A stretch of DNA of 64,000 nucleotides from Hymenobacter sp. BT559. GTDB taxonomy: Bacteria > Bacteroidota > Bacteroidia > Cytophagales > Hymenobacteraceae. The position numbers and the translations under genes are program-made. Positions 1-9,090 of this stretch are shown here, one piece after another. Each line of letters opens with the position of its first letter. The first letter of the stretch is position 1. The notes beneath the pieces were generated by a model that worked only from the letters and a program-made list of their open reading frames with translations, ran no database searches and had not been told where the DNA came from. Where the stretch lies: contig NZ_JAELXV010000003.1 in the NCBI RefSeq assembly GCF_016427535.1, forward strand, positions 1-64,000, in the 5' to 3' direction.

Positions 1-31
1 CATCCTGAGCCAGGATCAAACTCTCCATTGT
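1..31 (-). rRNA. rrs: 16S rRNA, 5' end only (partial)
   Basis: The first bases are the reverse complement of the universal 16S start, reading AGAGTTTGATCCTGGCTCAG on the minus strand. Only about 30 nt of the gene lie in the window; the rest runs off the left edge. The mature 5' end is placed near base 31 by comparison with other 16S genes and is approximate. Confidence 0.95.
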
Positions 32-271
32 AAAATATTCCTACACCTAGGCGAACCTAGGCTGATGTCGAGTGCTATCCTTGCTCGTAGTTGACGTTTG
101 TCTAATTCGATTTCGCTTGTTTCCCATCAGCCGAAGCTGACAAGACACTTACTATTTTGTCTATTTCCGTCATTCAAAGAACGTGTGCCACACTCAATTA
201 GTGTAACCGTGTGAGCTAGCTGAGTAGCTCGTTTTCTTGCCGTTTGCAAGCCCTGTTTGTGATTGGGAGTG
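32..271 (-). other. rRNA operon leader (pre-16S)
   Basis: This stretch lies between the 16S 5' end and the promoter-proximal repeat and contains no credible ORF. It is probably the transcribed leader that pairs with the 16S 3' flank for RNase III processing and may carry antitermination signals. I could not pick out a certain boxA. The role is inferred from position only. Confidence 0.6.
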
Positions 272-303
272 CAAAGGTAAGAAAAGTTTTTTTAATCTGC
301 AAA
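272..303 (-). promoter_or_regulatory. rRNA promoter, copy nearest 16S
   Basis: On the minus strand TTTG (300-303) is followed after 20 nt by TACCTTTG (272-279), matching the Bacteroidota primary-sigma pattern TTTG / TAnnTTTG. The bases after the -7 box read CACTCCCAAT, shared with the other two copies. Confidence 0.75.
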
Positions 304-387
304 TTTTATTTTCGATTAAAATAAAATTCTTTGTCGAAGTTGAGGTCAGTTTGTGGTGAGCAAGTGGCCTCTTTCGGTTTGGGAGTG

Positions 388-418
388 CAAAAGTACGAAG
401 ACTTTTTGACTTTCCAAA
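388..418 (-). promoter_or_regulatory. rRNA promoter, middle copy
   Basis: Minus-strand TTTG (415-418), 19-nt spacer, TACTTTTG (388-395), followed by CACTCCCAAA and CGAAAGAG. It sits in a roughly 29-bp direct repeat shared with the distal copy. Confidence 0.8.
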
Positions 419-492
419 TTTTTCTTTAAAAATTTTCGCTGGCGTTTTCGAGTGAGTCAGCCGCTAACCCAGTCTCTTTCGGATTGGGAGTG

Positions 493-523
493 CAAAAGTA
501 CGATTTTATTCTTATAAAGCAAA
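493..523 (-). promoter_or_regulatory. rRNA promoter, distal copy
   Basis: Minus-strand TTTG (520-523), 19-nt spacer, TACTTTTG (493-500), followed by the shared CACTCCCAAT. This is a third near-identical promoter unit, 105 bp upstream of the middle one, so the rRNA operon seems to be driven by three stacked promoters. Confidence 0.8.
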
Positions 524-630
524 TCTAGCCCGCAAAAAATTACTTTCACTTATTACGGCGAAGCACTAATAAGCTGGCTTACTGGCGCTTTATTTTTAGC
601 CATCGGTAGGATTCTTTTACTAAGATACCA

Positions 631-664
631 AAAGCCCACCTAGCATTGATGCTAGGTGGGCTTT
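631..664 (-). terminator. Intrinsic terminator of ettA
   Basis: A perfect 15-bp stem (631-645 with 650-664) with a 4-base loop lies 24 bp past the ettA stop. The arms end in an AAA/TTT run. It also separates ettA from the rRNA promoters. Confidence 0.85.
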
Positions 665-687
665 CTATACTGTATATACAGTCACGA

Positions 688-2355
688 TTAGCTTAACTTC
701 TTATATCGAACTCGCTTGGGCTCTACATCACCTAGGCGCTTTCGCTTGGCTTCTTCATAGTCAGAGAAGTTTCCTTCAAACCATACTACTTCGGAGTCGC
801 CCTCGAAGGCGAGAATATGAGTGGCTAGGCGGTCGAGGAACCAGCGGTCGTGACTGATAATAACAGCGCAACCAGCAAAATTCTCTAGGGCATCTTCCAA
901 CGCTCGAATTGCATTTACGTCGAGGTCGTTGGTGGGCTCATCTAATAGGAGTAGGTTAGCACCTTGCTTTAGCGTCATAGCTAGGTGCACGCGGTTCTTT
1001 TCTCCACCTGATAAAGTGCCAACCTTTTTCTCTTGGTCACCGCCACCAAAGTTGAACTTGCTAACGTAGGCGCGCGAATTGACGGGGCGGCCAGCGAGCA
1101 GCATCGTTTCGGTGCCTCCCGTTATTGTATCGAATACTGACTTAGCAGGGTCGAGAGAGTCGTGCTGCTGGTCGATGTAGGCGGTTTGTACGGTGGGGCC
1201 TACTTGGAAGGTACCAGCATCGGGCTGCATCTGGTCGGTGATGAGGCGGAAGAGCGTGGTTTTGCCCGCGCCGTTGGGCCCGATGATGCCTACAATACCG
1301 CCCTGGGGCAGCGAGAAGTTGAGGTTTTCAAATAGCAGGCGGTCGCCAAAGGCTTTACGCAGGCCTTCGGCTTCAATAACCTGGGCACCTAGGCGGGGGC
1401 CATCGGGGATGAAGAGCTCAAGCTTCTGCTCCTTGTCTTTGGCTTCTTCGCTGACTAGCTTGTCGTAGTTAGCGAGGCGGGCCTTGCCTTTGCTCTGGCG
1501 AGCCTTTGGCGACATGCGTACCCAGTCGAGCTCGCGCTGCAGCGTTTTAGCACGTTTGCTCTCGGCGTTTTCTTCCTTAGCTAGGCGTTCGGTTTTTTGC
1601 TCGAGCCAGCTACTGTAGTTGCCCTTCCATGGAATGCCGGTACCGCGGTCGAGTTCCAGAATCCAACCAGCTACGTTGTCGAGGAAGTAGCGGTCGTGGG
1701 TTACGGCAATAACCGTTCCTTTATACTGTTGCAAGTGCTGCTCGAGCCAGAGCACGCTTTCGGCGTCTAGGTGGTTGGTTGGCTCGTCGAGCAGCAATAC
1801 ATCGGGCTCTTGCAACAGCAGGCGGCACAGGGCCACGCGGCGCTTCTCGCCCCCCGAGAGGTTGCCGATAACGGCTTCCTGCGGCGGCGTGCGCAAGGCA
1901 TCCATCGCGCGCTCTAGTTTGCTGTCGAGGTTCCAGGCATCGAGCTGGTCGAGGCGCTCTTGCACGGTGCCCTGGCGCTCGAGTAGCTTATCGAAGTCGG
2001 CATCTTCGGCGCCAAAGGCTTCGTTGATTTCGTCGAACTCCTTAAGTAAGGCTACCGTTTCGGCTACTCCTTCTTCTACTACTTCACGCACCGTCTTGGT
2101 GGGGTCGAGCTGCGGCTCCTGCTCTAGGTAGCCTACCGAGTAGCCAGGCGAAAAAACTACTTCGCCCTGAAACTGCTTGTCGACTCCGGCAATAATCTTG
2201 AGCAAACTCGACTTACCCGAGCCGTTGAGACCGAGCACACCGATTTTAGCACCGTAAAAAAACGAGAGGTAGATATTTTTAAGAACTTGTTTTTGAGGCG
2301 GGTAAATCTTACTTACCCCAGCCATGCTGAAAATAATGGTGGGCTGGTCGGACAT
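688..2355 (-). CDS. ettA: Energy-dependent translational throttle protein EttA (ABC-F ATPase)
   Basis: This is a soluble ABC-F protein with two ATPase domains and no membrane segments, 555 aa, the usual EttA length. Domain 1 has Walker A GLNGSGKS (42-49), signature LSGGEKRR (166-173) and Walker B LLLDEP (187-192). Domain 2 has GPNGAGKT (359-366) and LSGGEKNR (448-455). Between them, around 260-305, is the basic helical P-site tRNA interaction motif. The N-terminal SFFYGAKIGVLGLNG stretch is typical of EttA rather than Uup or YheS. In Escherichia coli EttA binds the ribosomal E site and gates entry into elongation according to ATP/ADP level. The gene is monocistronic with its own terminator. 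Confidence 0.93.
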   Translation of the reverse strand: MSDQPTIIFSMAGVSKIYPPQKQVLKNIYLSFFYGAKIGVLGLNGSGKSSLLKIIAGVDKQFQGEVVFSPGYSVGYLEQEPQLDPTKTVREVVEEGVAETVALLKEFDEINEAFGAEDADFDKLLERQGTVQERLDQLDAWNLDSKLERAMDALRTPPQEAVIGNLSGGEKRRVALCRLLLQEPDVLLLDEPTNHLDAESVLWLEQHLQQYKGTVIAVTHDRYFLDNVAGWILELDRGTGIPWKGNYSSWLEQKTERLAKEENAESKRAKTLQRELDWVRMSPKARQSKGKARLANYDKLVSEEAKDKEQKLELFIPDGPRLGAQVIEAEGLRKAFGDRLLFENLNFSLPQGGIVGIIGPNGAGKTTLFRLITDQMQPDAGTFQVGPTVQTAYIDQQHDSLDPAKSVFDTITGGTETMLLAGRPVNSRAYVSKFNFGGGDQEKKVGTLSGGEKNRVHLAMTLKQGANLLLLDEPTNDLDVNAIRALEDALENFAGCAVIISHDRWFLDRLATHILAFEGDSEVVWFEGNFSDYEEAKRKRLGDVEPKRVRYKKLS

Positions 2356-2598
2356 AGAAGTGCGTTAGGGAGTAAAAGCCAAAAGTAAAGTGCACCTAGG
2401 AGCCATTGCCACTACGCTGGCAGGCCCTGTGCGCACCTTACTGCAAAGAACGGCAACTGCCAGCCACAGCCCGGCTCTGGCCAGTACAAAATATTAGGCG
2501 AATACGCCTTTTCCCCGTAAACTTGTATTTCATTCTTTCCCTTTAGTTCGCTGCTAAACCATCAGTAGCGGGCTCCTTCCCGATTACACCGACTTTCA

Positions 2599-3930
2599 AT
2601 GGAACACCCCGACCACCCGCTCACGGAAGCCCGCCGCTACGGCTACGTGGAAGATGGGGGCGTGTGGCTGCGCCCGACCTTGGGCCAGCCTGCCCGCCGT
2701 ATTGGCCAGGTGAAGGATACCGACGATGATGCGCTGCGCTATTTTGCCCAGCGCTACGAGGCCTTCCGCGGCAAAGTCGATGAACTGCTCCAGCGCCTAG
2801 AAACCGCTGATAACCAAGGCTCTTACTTGATGAAGATTCTTCATCTGCAAGAGCAATGCAAGCAGCACGACGGCCTAGGTGACTACGAGACCCTACACCG
2901 CCGCCTGCGCGAGGCCGAAGACCAGCTAAAGGTTTCGGTGGCGCGCAACCGCGAGAAGAACCTAGCCACGAAAATTAGCCTCATCCAGCAGGCCGAAGAG
3001 CTGAGCGATAGCATCGAGTGGATTTCGGCCAGCGAGAAGGTAAAAGAGCTGCGCCAGGCCTGGCTGAAAACCGGCCCAGTTGATAAGGAGCTGACCGATG
3101 AGCTAGAAAACCGCTTTCACGGCGCCGTGCAGCTGTTTTTTGACCGGCGCAAGGCTTTCCAGACTGACCGCAAAGCGCTGGCTCGCCGCACTGTGGACCG
3201 CTACCGCGAGCTAGTGAACCAAGCCGAGGTGTTGAAGAACTCGGACCAGTTTGAAGCCACTTCGCGCCAACTCAAGCAATTGCAAACGGCTTGGCGCGAT
3301 GTTAATGGCAACTTGCCCAAGAAGCAGGCCGCTGAGCTATGGACCAAGTTCAGAGCGGCTAACAACCACTTCTTCGAGCGGCTTAAGCAGCACATCGAAA
3401 GCCAGCGCGTAGCGGCAGCCAACGAAGGCCGCTCTAGCGTGCCGTCTTCGGCAGAGGAAAGCTTGGTGCGTAAGCGCGAGCTAGCCAATCGGGCCGAAGC
3501 CCTACTCAGCGTGCCTTCTAACCAGGCAGTGAACCAAGCCAAGGCTTTACAGGCCGAGTGGAAGCAAAGCGGCGCCGTGCGCGGCCCCGAGTCGGACCGC
3601 CTATGGCAGCGCTTTATGCTGGCTTGCGACAAGGTATTTGAAATGAGTGCCTTGGACTACTACCTGCGCAAGCGTCAAGCCGAAGGCACCACTGCCACCC
3701 CTGTAGAGCGTGCCCAAGCTGCTACTACAGCCCTGCGCAAGTTTATCGAAAACGACCGCCAAGAGCTGGACCTGCTGCGCGATAACCTAGACAAGCTCAG
3801 CTCGGCCCCGGCCAATGACCAGTTTCGACAGCTGCTACAAGGAAAAATTCGCACCTTTGAGCGCAAGATTCAGACTAAGACTGAGCTAATTGCGATTTTC
3901 AGCGCCACTGTTCCTTCTTCCGGCCGCTAA
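2599..3930 (+). CDS. DUF349 domain-containing protein
   Basis: A 443-aa charged, helical protein built of repeated DUF349 units of about 70 residues. The recurring pattern is LRQAWLKTGPV...LENRFHGAVQLFFDRR, then LQTAWRDVNGNLP...FRAANNHFFER, then LQAEWKQSGAVRGPE...FMLACDKVFE. There is no signal peptide or membrane segment, so it should be cytoplasmic. DUF349 proteins are common in Bacteroidota and their function is not established. The C-terminal 60-70 residues look like a coiled coil (leucine-rich LDLLRDNLDKL, then basic). The gene is divergent from ettA across a 243-bp gap. Confidence 0.85.
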   Translation: MEHPDHPLTEARRYGYVEDGGVWLRPTLGQPARRIGQVKDTDDDALRYFAQRYEAFRGKVDELLQRLETADNQGSYLMKILHLQEQCKQHDGLGDYETLHRRLREAEDQLKVSVARNREKNLATKISLIQQAEELSDSIEWISASEKVKELRQAWLKTGPVDKELTDELENRFHGAVQLFFDRRKAFQTDRKALARRTVDRYRELVNQAEVLKNSDQFEATSRQLKQLQTAWRDVNGNLPKKQAAELWTKFRAANNHFFERLKQHIESQRVAAANEGRSSVPSSAEESLVRKRELANRAEALLSVPSNQAVNQAKALQAEWKQSGAVRGPESDRLWQRFMLACDKVFEMSALDYYLRKRQAEGTTATPVERAQAATTALRKFIENDRQELDLLRDNLDKLSSAPANDQFRQLLQGKIRTFERKIQTKTELIAIFSATVPSSGR

Positions 3931-4009
3931 CCTCCGTTAGCTCGGTGCCGTTGTCACCTTAGCGGCTTACATTTACAAACCTTTTTTCACGCCACATCTT
4001 CTTCTTACT

Positions 4010-4231
4010 ATGTACTGGACTCTCGAACTTGCTTCCTACTTGGAAGATGCGCCCTGGCCCGCCACCAAAGACGAACTCATCGACTTCTCTATCCGCTCGG
4101 GTGCCCCGATGGAAGTAGTAGAAAACCTTCAAGGCTTGGAGGACGATGGCCAGCCCTATGAGAACATTGAAGAAGTGTGGCCTGATTACCCAACCAAAGA
4201 AGACTTCATGTTCAACGAGGACGAGTACTAG
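4010..4231 (+). CDS. DUF2795 domain-containing protein
   Basis: A 73-aa, very acidic small protein beginning MYWTLELASYLEDAPWPATK. The PATKDELIDF...VENLQGLEDDG core matches the DUF2795 family, which is highly conserved in Bacteroidota and of unknown function. It has no signal peptide. The gene starts 79 bp after the DUF349 gene and ends just before a strong bidirectional terminator. Confidence 0.85.
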   Translation: MYWTLELASYLEDAPWPATKDELIDFSIRSGAPMEVVENLQGLEDDGQPYENIEEVWPDYPTKEDFMFNEDEY

Positions 4232-4260
4232 GCCTCGACTTGTAGCATAGCTTATCGCTG

Positions 4261-4310
4261 CTAAAAGCAAAAAGGCGCGTACCCCCGGGTACGCGCCTTT
4301 TTGCTTTTAG
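4261..4310. terminator. Bidirectional terminator, perfect 24-bp stem
   Basis: Left arm 4261-4284 and right arm 4287-4310 are exact reverse complements with only 2 bases between them. A/T runs lie on both outer sides. It lies between convergent genes (DUF2795 on plus, lycopene cyclase on minus) and can serve both. Confidence 0.9.
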
Positions 4311-4337
4311 AAACTTACCAATGGCCTGTTATGGGGG

Positions 4338-5540
4338 CTATTCTCGCTGGCTGGCGCGCCCCCGTACTAATTGCCCAATAGAGCGGAGAAAGGGCCACGC
4401 CGATACTGAATTCATTATTCGCAGGTTATCGGTCCACGAGGTCTTCTCATCCAGAAACTGAAAGATGCGCTCGACGGGGTTGCGCTGAAATAGCTGCGTG
4501 AAAATATCGCGGGTTTGTTCGCCGCGGCGCTGCATAATGTCGAGCAACAACGTATCGAAAAGGTGGAACTGCCACTTGTCGCCGGTAGGGTCGGCGGGCG
4601 GGTGGCCAGTAGTAGCTAAGGCCTGCGCTAAGCGCGCCGATTGGGCCTGAATGCGCTGAAAGGCGTAGCCCGTGCTGGGCTTGGCCCGCCCGGCCCGCGT
4701 ACCTAGGTTGATGATATGCGCGCCGACGCGGGCCGGCAGCGGGTGGTCGGTCATGGGAATGGCGCCGACCTCTTCGGCTGTTACTTGGTATTCGCTCGCC
4801 GACAGCCCTAGGGTATGCTGTAGATACTCTACAATGGCTGCCTCGTAGGCCGCTTTGGCTAAGGGGGTAGCCGAGAATAGCGTGTATTCGACCAGCGCCC
4901 GGCGCGGACTATAAGGCAACACGTAGATAAACCGGGCTTCGTGGTGCTGCGCGCCACGGAAGTCCATAAACTCCATCGCCTGCGGGTCGAAGACATCGCG
5001 CGTGGTTTCGACTTCCCAGCCCACGAAGTGCTGAAGCAGGTACCGATACGTGGCTGGCTGCGTCGTGATAGCGGGTGGGCGGCTATCAAACGCGTAGCGA
5101 GCGGCAAAAACCTGCCCCGTAGTGGTGCGGGCTTCCACGCCTGTAGATGTGTTTACTAGGTCGGCTACTTCGGCGCGCACGAGCGTAAACTGCGCTGGCC
5201 GGACACCTAGGGCGCGGTGCACAAACTGGTAAAAATCCAGCCCGCGCAGGGTGCGATAGGTATACTTTTTCAGGTTAAAGGTTCGTTCAAAGCTTGGGCT
5301 ACGGAAGGCGATAGCATGCCACTCGTGCGTGGCTATTGCATCGAACAGCCCCGGCTCGTCGGCCCAAAATGACCATGTGCGGTCGTTCTGGTCTTTGGCT
5401 TCGGGCTCTATGAGCAGCACCCGCTTGCCTGCTAAGCGTGGCTCCTGGGCTAGGTGGTAGGCTAAGCTGAGGCCTGCCGCGCCCCCCCCCACTAGCAGAT
5501 AATCGTAAGCCGGAGCGGAAAGGGAGGCAGCTGTGTTCAT
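4338..5540 (-). CDS. crtY: Lycopene cyclase (CrtY family)
   Basis: A 400-aa flavoprotein. The N-terminal dinucleotide-binding site is YLLVGGGAAGLSLAYHLA, and the DQNDRTWSFW motif near residue 52 is characteristic of CrtY-type lycopene cyclases of Bacteroidota. A later GTRAGRAKPSTGYAF stretch fits the conserved substrate-site motif. The enzyme would convert lycopene to beta-carotene on the route to the red/orange xanthophylls of such bacteria, at the inner membrane. No other carotenoid gene lies nearby, so the crt genes are dispersed. The codons before the motif include a run of Gly codons (poly-C on plus near 5484). Divergent from the OmpA-PD40 gene. Confidence 0.9.
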   Translation of the reverse strand: MNTAASLSAPAYDYLLVGGGAAGLSLAYHLAQEPRLAGKRVLLIEPEAKDQNDRTWSFWADEPGLFDAIATHEWHAIAFRSPSFERTFNLKKYTYRTLRGLDFYQFVHRALGVRPAQFTLVRAEVADLVNTSTGVEARTTTGQVFAARYAFDSRPPAITTQPATYRYLLQHFVGWEVETTRDVFDPQAMEFMDFRGAQHHEARFIYVLPYSPRRALVEYTLFSATPLAKAAYEAAIVEYLQHTLGLSASEYQVTAEEVGAIPMTDHPLPARVGAHIINLGTRAGRAKPSTGYAFQRIQAQSARLAQALATTGHPPADPTGDKWQFHLFDTLLLDIMQRRGEQTRDIFTQLFQRNPVERIFQFLDEKTSWTDNLRIMNSVSAWPFLRSIGQLVRGRASQRE

Positions 5541-5608
5541 GAGGCAAAGATGCAGTAGCCACGCTTGGTATTTGCACGCGCCGTAGTTTAGTAGTAGGTT
5601 CGTAATGA

Positions 5609-5657
5609 CAATGCTGCGCAGGGTCTAATTATAGTATTATATTATCTTGCAGCATTG
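5609..5657. repeat. 9-bp inverted repeat in divergent promoter region
   Basis: CAATGCTGC (5609-5617) and GCAGCATTG (5649-5657) are exact reverse complements flanking 31 bp of AT-rich DNA. They lie between lycopene cyclase and the OmpA-PD40 gene, where promoters for both must be. The pair could be an operator or chance. Confidence 0.45.
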
Positions 5658-5688
5658 TTTTTACGTTATACGCCATTTATCTAGCATT

Positions 5689-7782
5689 ATGAAATTGTAT
5701 TCTGTTCCTTTTTCTAAATTAGCTTTAGCGGCGGGCCTAGGCTTGATGGGCTCAGCGGCGCAGGCCCAAACCGTGCTTTGGGCGGCCAAGGTGGTGGATG
5801 TTTCTTCGCAGAAAGGCACTGGTAAAGCGCCCTTCTCGGCCGATAAAGTGCTGGGGGCACCTAATGCTTTACCCCTGGGCGAAAGTAGTAATGAGGCATG
5901 GGCACCCGGTAAGGATGGTGCTAATGAATCTATAGAAGTACGCTTTGCGCGGTCGGTAAAGGCCCAGCAGGTAACGGTTATAGAAAACTTCAACCCTGGC
6001 GCTATCACCAAGATTGAGCTTCTGGACACCAAAGGGGGACGCCACGAGGTATACAAGAACACCACGCCTGGTCCGATTCCGGTGGCATTTCGCACGCTCC
6101 AGGTAAAGTTCAAACCAGAGAACTACCTCACCATTGGGGCGGTGGTGACGATGAACGCGGCCAAGGTGCCCGGCGACAACCAGATAGACGCCATAGGGGT
6201 GGCTAACGTGGACGTGCAGATTGTGAAGCAGGACTTCAAGAATGCCGCCTCGGAAGTAGAGACCGTGCAGATGGACTCGACCCTTAAGAGTCTAGGTACC
6301 AACGTTAACAGCAAGTACACGGATACACACCCAGTTATTTCACCCGACGGCCGCACGCTGTTTTTTGCTCGCCAAGGCCACCCCGGCAACCGCGGTGGAA
6401 CTCGCGACCCGCAGGACGTATGGTACTCAAAGCTTGAAAGCGGGCAGCGCAAGACCTGGGGCCTAGCTAAGAACCTAGGCACGCCACCCAATAGCCCAGA
6501 GGACCCCAACGGCCTTGCGTCGGTATCGGCCAATGGCCAAGTAGCGCTGCTCATCGGCGTATACGTAGATGGCTTGATGGAGCCCAAGGGCTTCAGCACC
6601 AGCCGCCACACACCGGGCGGGTGGAGCAAGCCCCTCAAAGTAGAAATCGATAACTATTATAACAGAGACCCCGAGCATATCGACGCGTATCTGGCCACGT
6701 CGGGCAAGGCGCTGCTGATGGCTGTAGAGCGCACCGATGGCCAGGGTGGCCAAGACTTGTATGTGAGCTTCCCGAAGCCCGATGACATCGGGGTGCAGCC
6801 CGACCCCAACCGGCCCGTTACCTGGACCAAGCCGCTTAACCTAGGACGTAAAATCAATACGCCAGGGTCGGACTTTGCTCCTTTCTTGGCAGCCGATGAC
6901 AAGACGCTGTACTTTGCTTCGGACGGGCACGGTGGCTACGGCAAGAGTGATATTTTCTACTCTAAGCGCCTCGACGACACCTGGACCAACTGGAGCCCGC
7001 CGCGCAACCTAGGGCCGGTCGTAAACTCGCCTGACTTCGATGCTTACTACACACTGTCGGCAGCTGGCGAAGATGCTTACCTGGTGTCCTCGCGCAATGG
7101 CATTGACGGGTCTAAAGACATTTTCCGCATTGCCTTGACGCCCGCTTTCAAGCCCGACGTAGTGACACTGGTGCAGGGCAAGGTGCTGGACGCCGTGACA
7201 AAGAAGCCCATTCGGGCTATCATTCACTACGAAAACTTGATCACAGGCGAGGAAATTGGCGTAGCAGAGAGCTCGCCCGTCGATGGCTCTTATACAATTG
7301 TGCTGCCAGCCGGCGTGCAATACGGCTACCGTGCCGAAGCCCCTGAGTATATTGCTGAAAACGCGAACCTCGACGTATCGGCCGTTGATAAATACTCTGA
7401 GAAGACTCAGGACTTGTTCTTGGTGCCCTTCAAGGTGGGCCAGAAGGTGCGGCTCAACAACATCTTCTTCCCGCAGAGTAAATTTTACTTGCAGCCCAGC
7501 TCCTTCCCCGAGCTGCTGCGCCTCGTGAAGATTTTGAAGCAGTACCCAACTGTAGAAATCCTCATTGGCGGGCACACCGACAACCAAGGCGACCCGGCCC
7601 TGAACATGAAGCTGAGCGAAGACCGGGTGAACGAGGTAAAGAAATACCTAGTAGCCAAGGGCATTTCAGCGGAACGCCTCAAGACCCAAGGCTTTGGTGG
7701 CACGCAGCCTATTTCGAGCAACGAGCAGGAAGAAACCCGCCGCTTTAACCGCCGGGTAGAGTTTACGATTACGAAGAAATAA
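5689..7782 (+). CDS. OmpA-family outer-membrane protein with PD40 propeller (PorE-like)
   Basis: The ATG at 5689 is chosen over an upstream in-frame start because MKLYSVPFSKLALAAGLGLMGSAAQAQ is a clean signal peptide; this gives 697 aa. After it comes a discoidin-like beta domain (about 25-175), a PD40/WD40-like propeller with SPDGRTLFFAR and ADDKTLYFASDG repeats (about 195-490), a carboxypeptidase-regulatory-like domain (about 500-580), and a C-terminal OmpA domain with GGHTDNQGDPALN and LSEDRVNEVKKYL. This order resembles T9SS component PorE and related peptidoglycan-anchored outer-membrane proteins. The next genes are PorP/SprF and GldJ homologues, supporting a T9SS/gliding link. It could also be a generic OmpA protein. 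Confidence 0.8.
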   Translation: MKLYSVPFSKLALAAGLGLMGSAAQAQTVLWAAKVVDVSSQKGTGKAPFSADKVLGAPNALPLGESSNEAWAPGKDGANESIEVRFARSVKAQQVTVIENFNPGAITKIELLDTKGGRHEVYKNTTPGPIPVAFRTLQVKFKPENYLTIGAVVTMNAAKVPGDNQIDAIGVANVDVQIVKQDFKNAASEVETVQMDSTLKSLGTNVNSKYTDTHPVISPDGRTLFFARQGHPGNRGGTRDPQDVWYSKLESGQRKTWGLAKNLGTPPNSPEDPNGLASVSANGQVALLIGVYVDGLMEPKGFSTSRHTPGGWSKPLKVEIDNYYNRDPEHIDAYLATSGKALLMAVERTDGQGGQDLYVSFPKPDDIGVQPDPNRPVTWTKPLNLGRKINTPGSDFAPFLAADDKTLYFASDGHGGYGKSDIFYSKRLDDTWTNWSPPRNLGPVVNSPDFDAYYTLSAAGEDAYLVSSRNGIDGSKDIFRIALTPAFKPDVVTLVQGKVLDAVTKKPIRAIIHYENLITGEEIGVAESSPVDGSYTIVLPAGVQYGYRAEAPEYIAENANLDVSAVDKYSEKTQDLFLVPFKVGQKVRLNNIFFPQSKFYLQPSSFPELLRLVKILKQYPTVEILIGGHTDNQGDPALNMKLSEDRVNEVKKYLVAKGISAERLKTQGFGGTQPISSNEQEETRRFNRRVEFTITKK

Positions 7783-7802
7783 TTTTCAATCTAGTGCGTT
7801 TG

Positions 7803-7846
7803 CCGGGCGGGCTGCTTTCAAGAGCGGTCCGCCCGGTTATTTTTTG
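7803..7846 (+). terminator. Intrinsic terminator after OmpA-PD40 gene
   Basis: CCGGGCGG (7803-7810) pairs with CCGCCCGG (7829-7836) around an 18-base loop, followed by a T-rich tail. It begins 21 bp past the stop codon, so porP/sprF downstream probably has its own promoter. Confidence 0.75.
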
Positions 7847-7958
7847 CCCCTACCCTAGTTGCTGAGTGCCCTGGTATCTTCACCGCTTCTTATCTCTGCA
7901 AGCAGGCCAAGCTAGCTAGGCAGAGCCAGAAGCTGTTACCTTCTAACCTTTTGCCTTA

Positions 7959-9020
7959 GTGCCAGATACGTCTATTTACTGTACTCGCCATCTGTCCCGT
8001 GTGCTACTAGCGCTGGCGCTGCTAGCGTGGGCGAAGCCGGTGGCGTGGGCGCAGGATGTGTACTTCTCGCAGCCCTTGGCCAATCGCCAAGCCCTAAACC
8101 CGGCCTTTGTGGGGTTGCTCGACGACTATAGCGGCACGCTAAGCTTTCGCAATCAGCATCCGACACTGGCGGGCACCTTCCAGACGACGCAGCTGGCTGG
8201 CGAGTGGCGCTTGCCGAGCGCAGGCTTGCACCATGCCCTAGGGCTACTCGTGAACCAAGACCGCACCGGCGAGGTTGGCTACACGCGCTTTGAAGTGGCT
8301 GGCCAATATGCCTACCACACCCGCCTCACGCGTGAGCTAGCCCTAAGCGGGGGCGCCAACGTGGGCTACGGGCGCCAGCGAGTGGGCTACGACAACTTCG
8401 TGTTTGGCGACCAGCTAGCGGCCGATGGCAGTATCAGTGGGCCTTCCGCCGAAATTTTGTCGGCTTACCCGCCGACTAACTACTTCACCCTAGGGGTGGG
8501 GGCCGTGCTATATGCCGAGCAAGCCTGGCTCAGTGTATCGGGGCAGCACCTCAACCGGCCGAGCCTCGGCTTTGCTACGCAGGCCGAACTCCCGCTGCGA
8601 TTGAACGTAAGCGGGGGGTATAAATTCTTTGTGCAGCACCCCACGGTAGGCCGCGGTACCAACGATGTACGCGAAATCAGTTTTAGCCCCGTTGCTTCTT
8701 ACACGCGCCAAGGTGGCTCGCAGCGCACAGAGGCCGGATTGTACTTTAACGCGCAGCCAGTAACGCTCGGCGCGACGTATCGGAACCTAATTTTTGCAAA
8801 TAAAGAAGGTACACAACATGTGTTAGCCGCAATACTTGGCCTCGAATACGGGGACTTTCGCATAGGGTACAGCTATGATGTTGGGTTGAGTCAACTAGCT
8901 CAGGATTTGGGAGGTGCGCATGAAATAACTTTCACCATTCGTGCGTTTGACAAAGCCGAGAGCGCGTACCGACGGCTGCGGAGGCGAAATTATCCGCTTG
9001 CCGCTTGCCCATTTTTCTGA
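7959..9020 (+). CDS. PorP/SprF family type IX secretion membrane protein
   Basis: A 353-aa outer-membrane beta-barrel with a GTG start. The signal peptide is LLALALLAWAKPVAWAQ, directly followed by DVYFSQPLANRQALNPAFVG, the hallmark N-terminus of PorP/SprF proteins (QDxxFSQ...NPAxxG). Aromatic alternating strands run to the end, for example LGVGAVLYAEQAWLSVSGQHL. Family members are needed for secretion or anchoring of particular T9SS cargo such as adhesins. No giant adhesin gene lies next to it; its neighbours are the OmpA-PD40 protein and the GldJ-like lipoprotein. Confidence 0.9.
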   Translation: MPDTSIYCTRHLSRVLLALALLAWAKPVAWAQDVYFSQPLANRQALNPAFVGLLDDYSGTLSFRNQHPTLAGTFQTTQLAGEWRLPSAGLHHALGLLVNQDRTGEVGYTRFEVAGQYAYHTRLTRELALSGGANVGYGRQRVGYDNFVFGDQLAADGSISGPSAEILSAYPPTNYFTLGVGAVLYAEQAWLSVSGQHLNRPSLGFATQAELPLRLNVSGGYKFFVQHPTVGRGTNDVREISFSPVASYTRQGGSQRTEAGLYFNAQPVTLGATYRNLIFANKEGTQHVLAAILGLEYGDFRIGYSYDVGLSQLAQDLGGAHEITFTIRAFDKAESAYRRLRRRNYPLAACPFF

Positions 9021-9090
9021 TTTTTTGTAATATTGCAACCAAATAGCTAGTATTAAACTTTAGCGTCTAGACCAGAATCCTTTTTATCAT

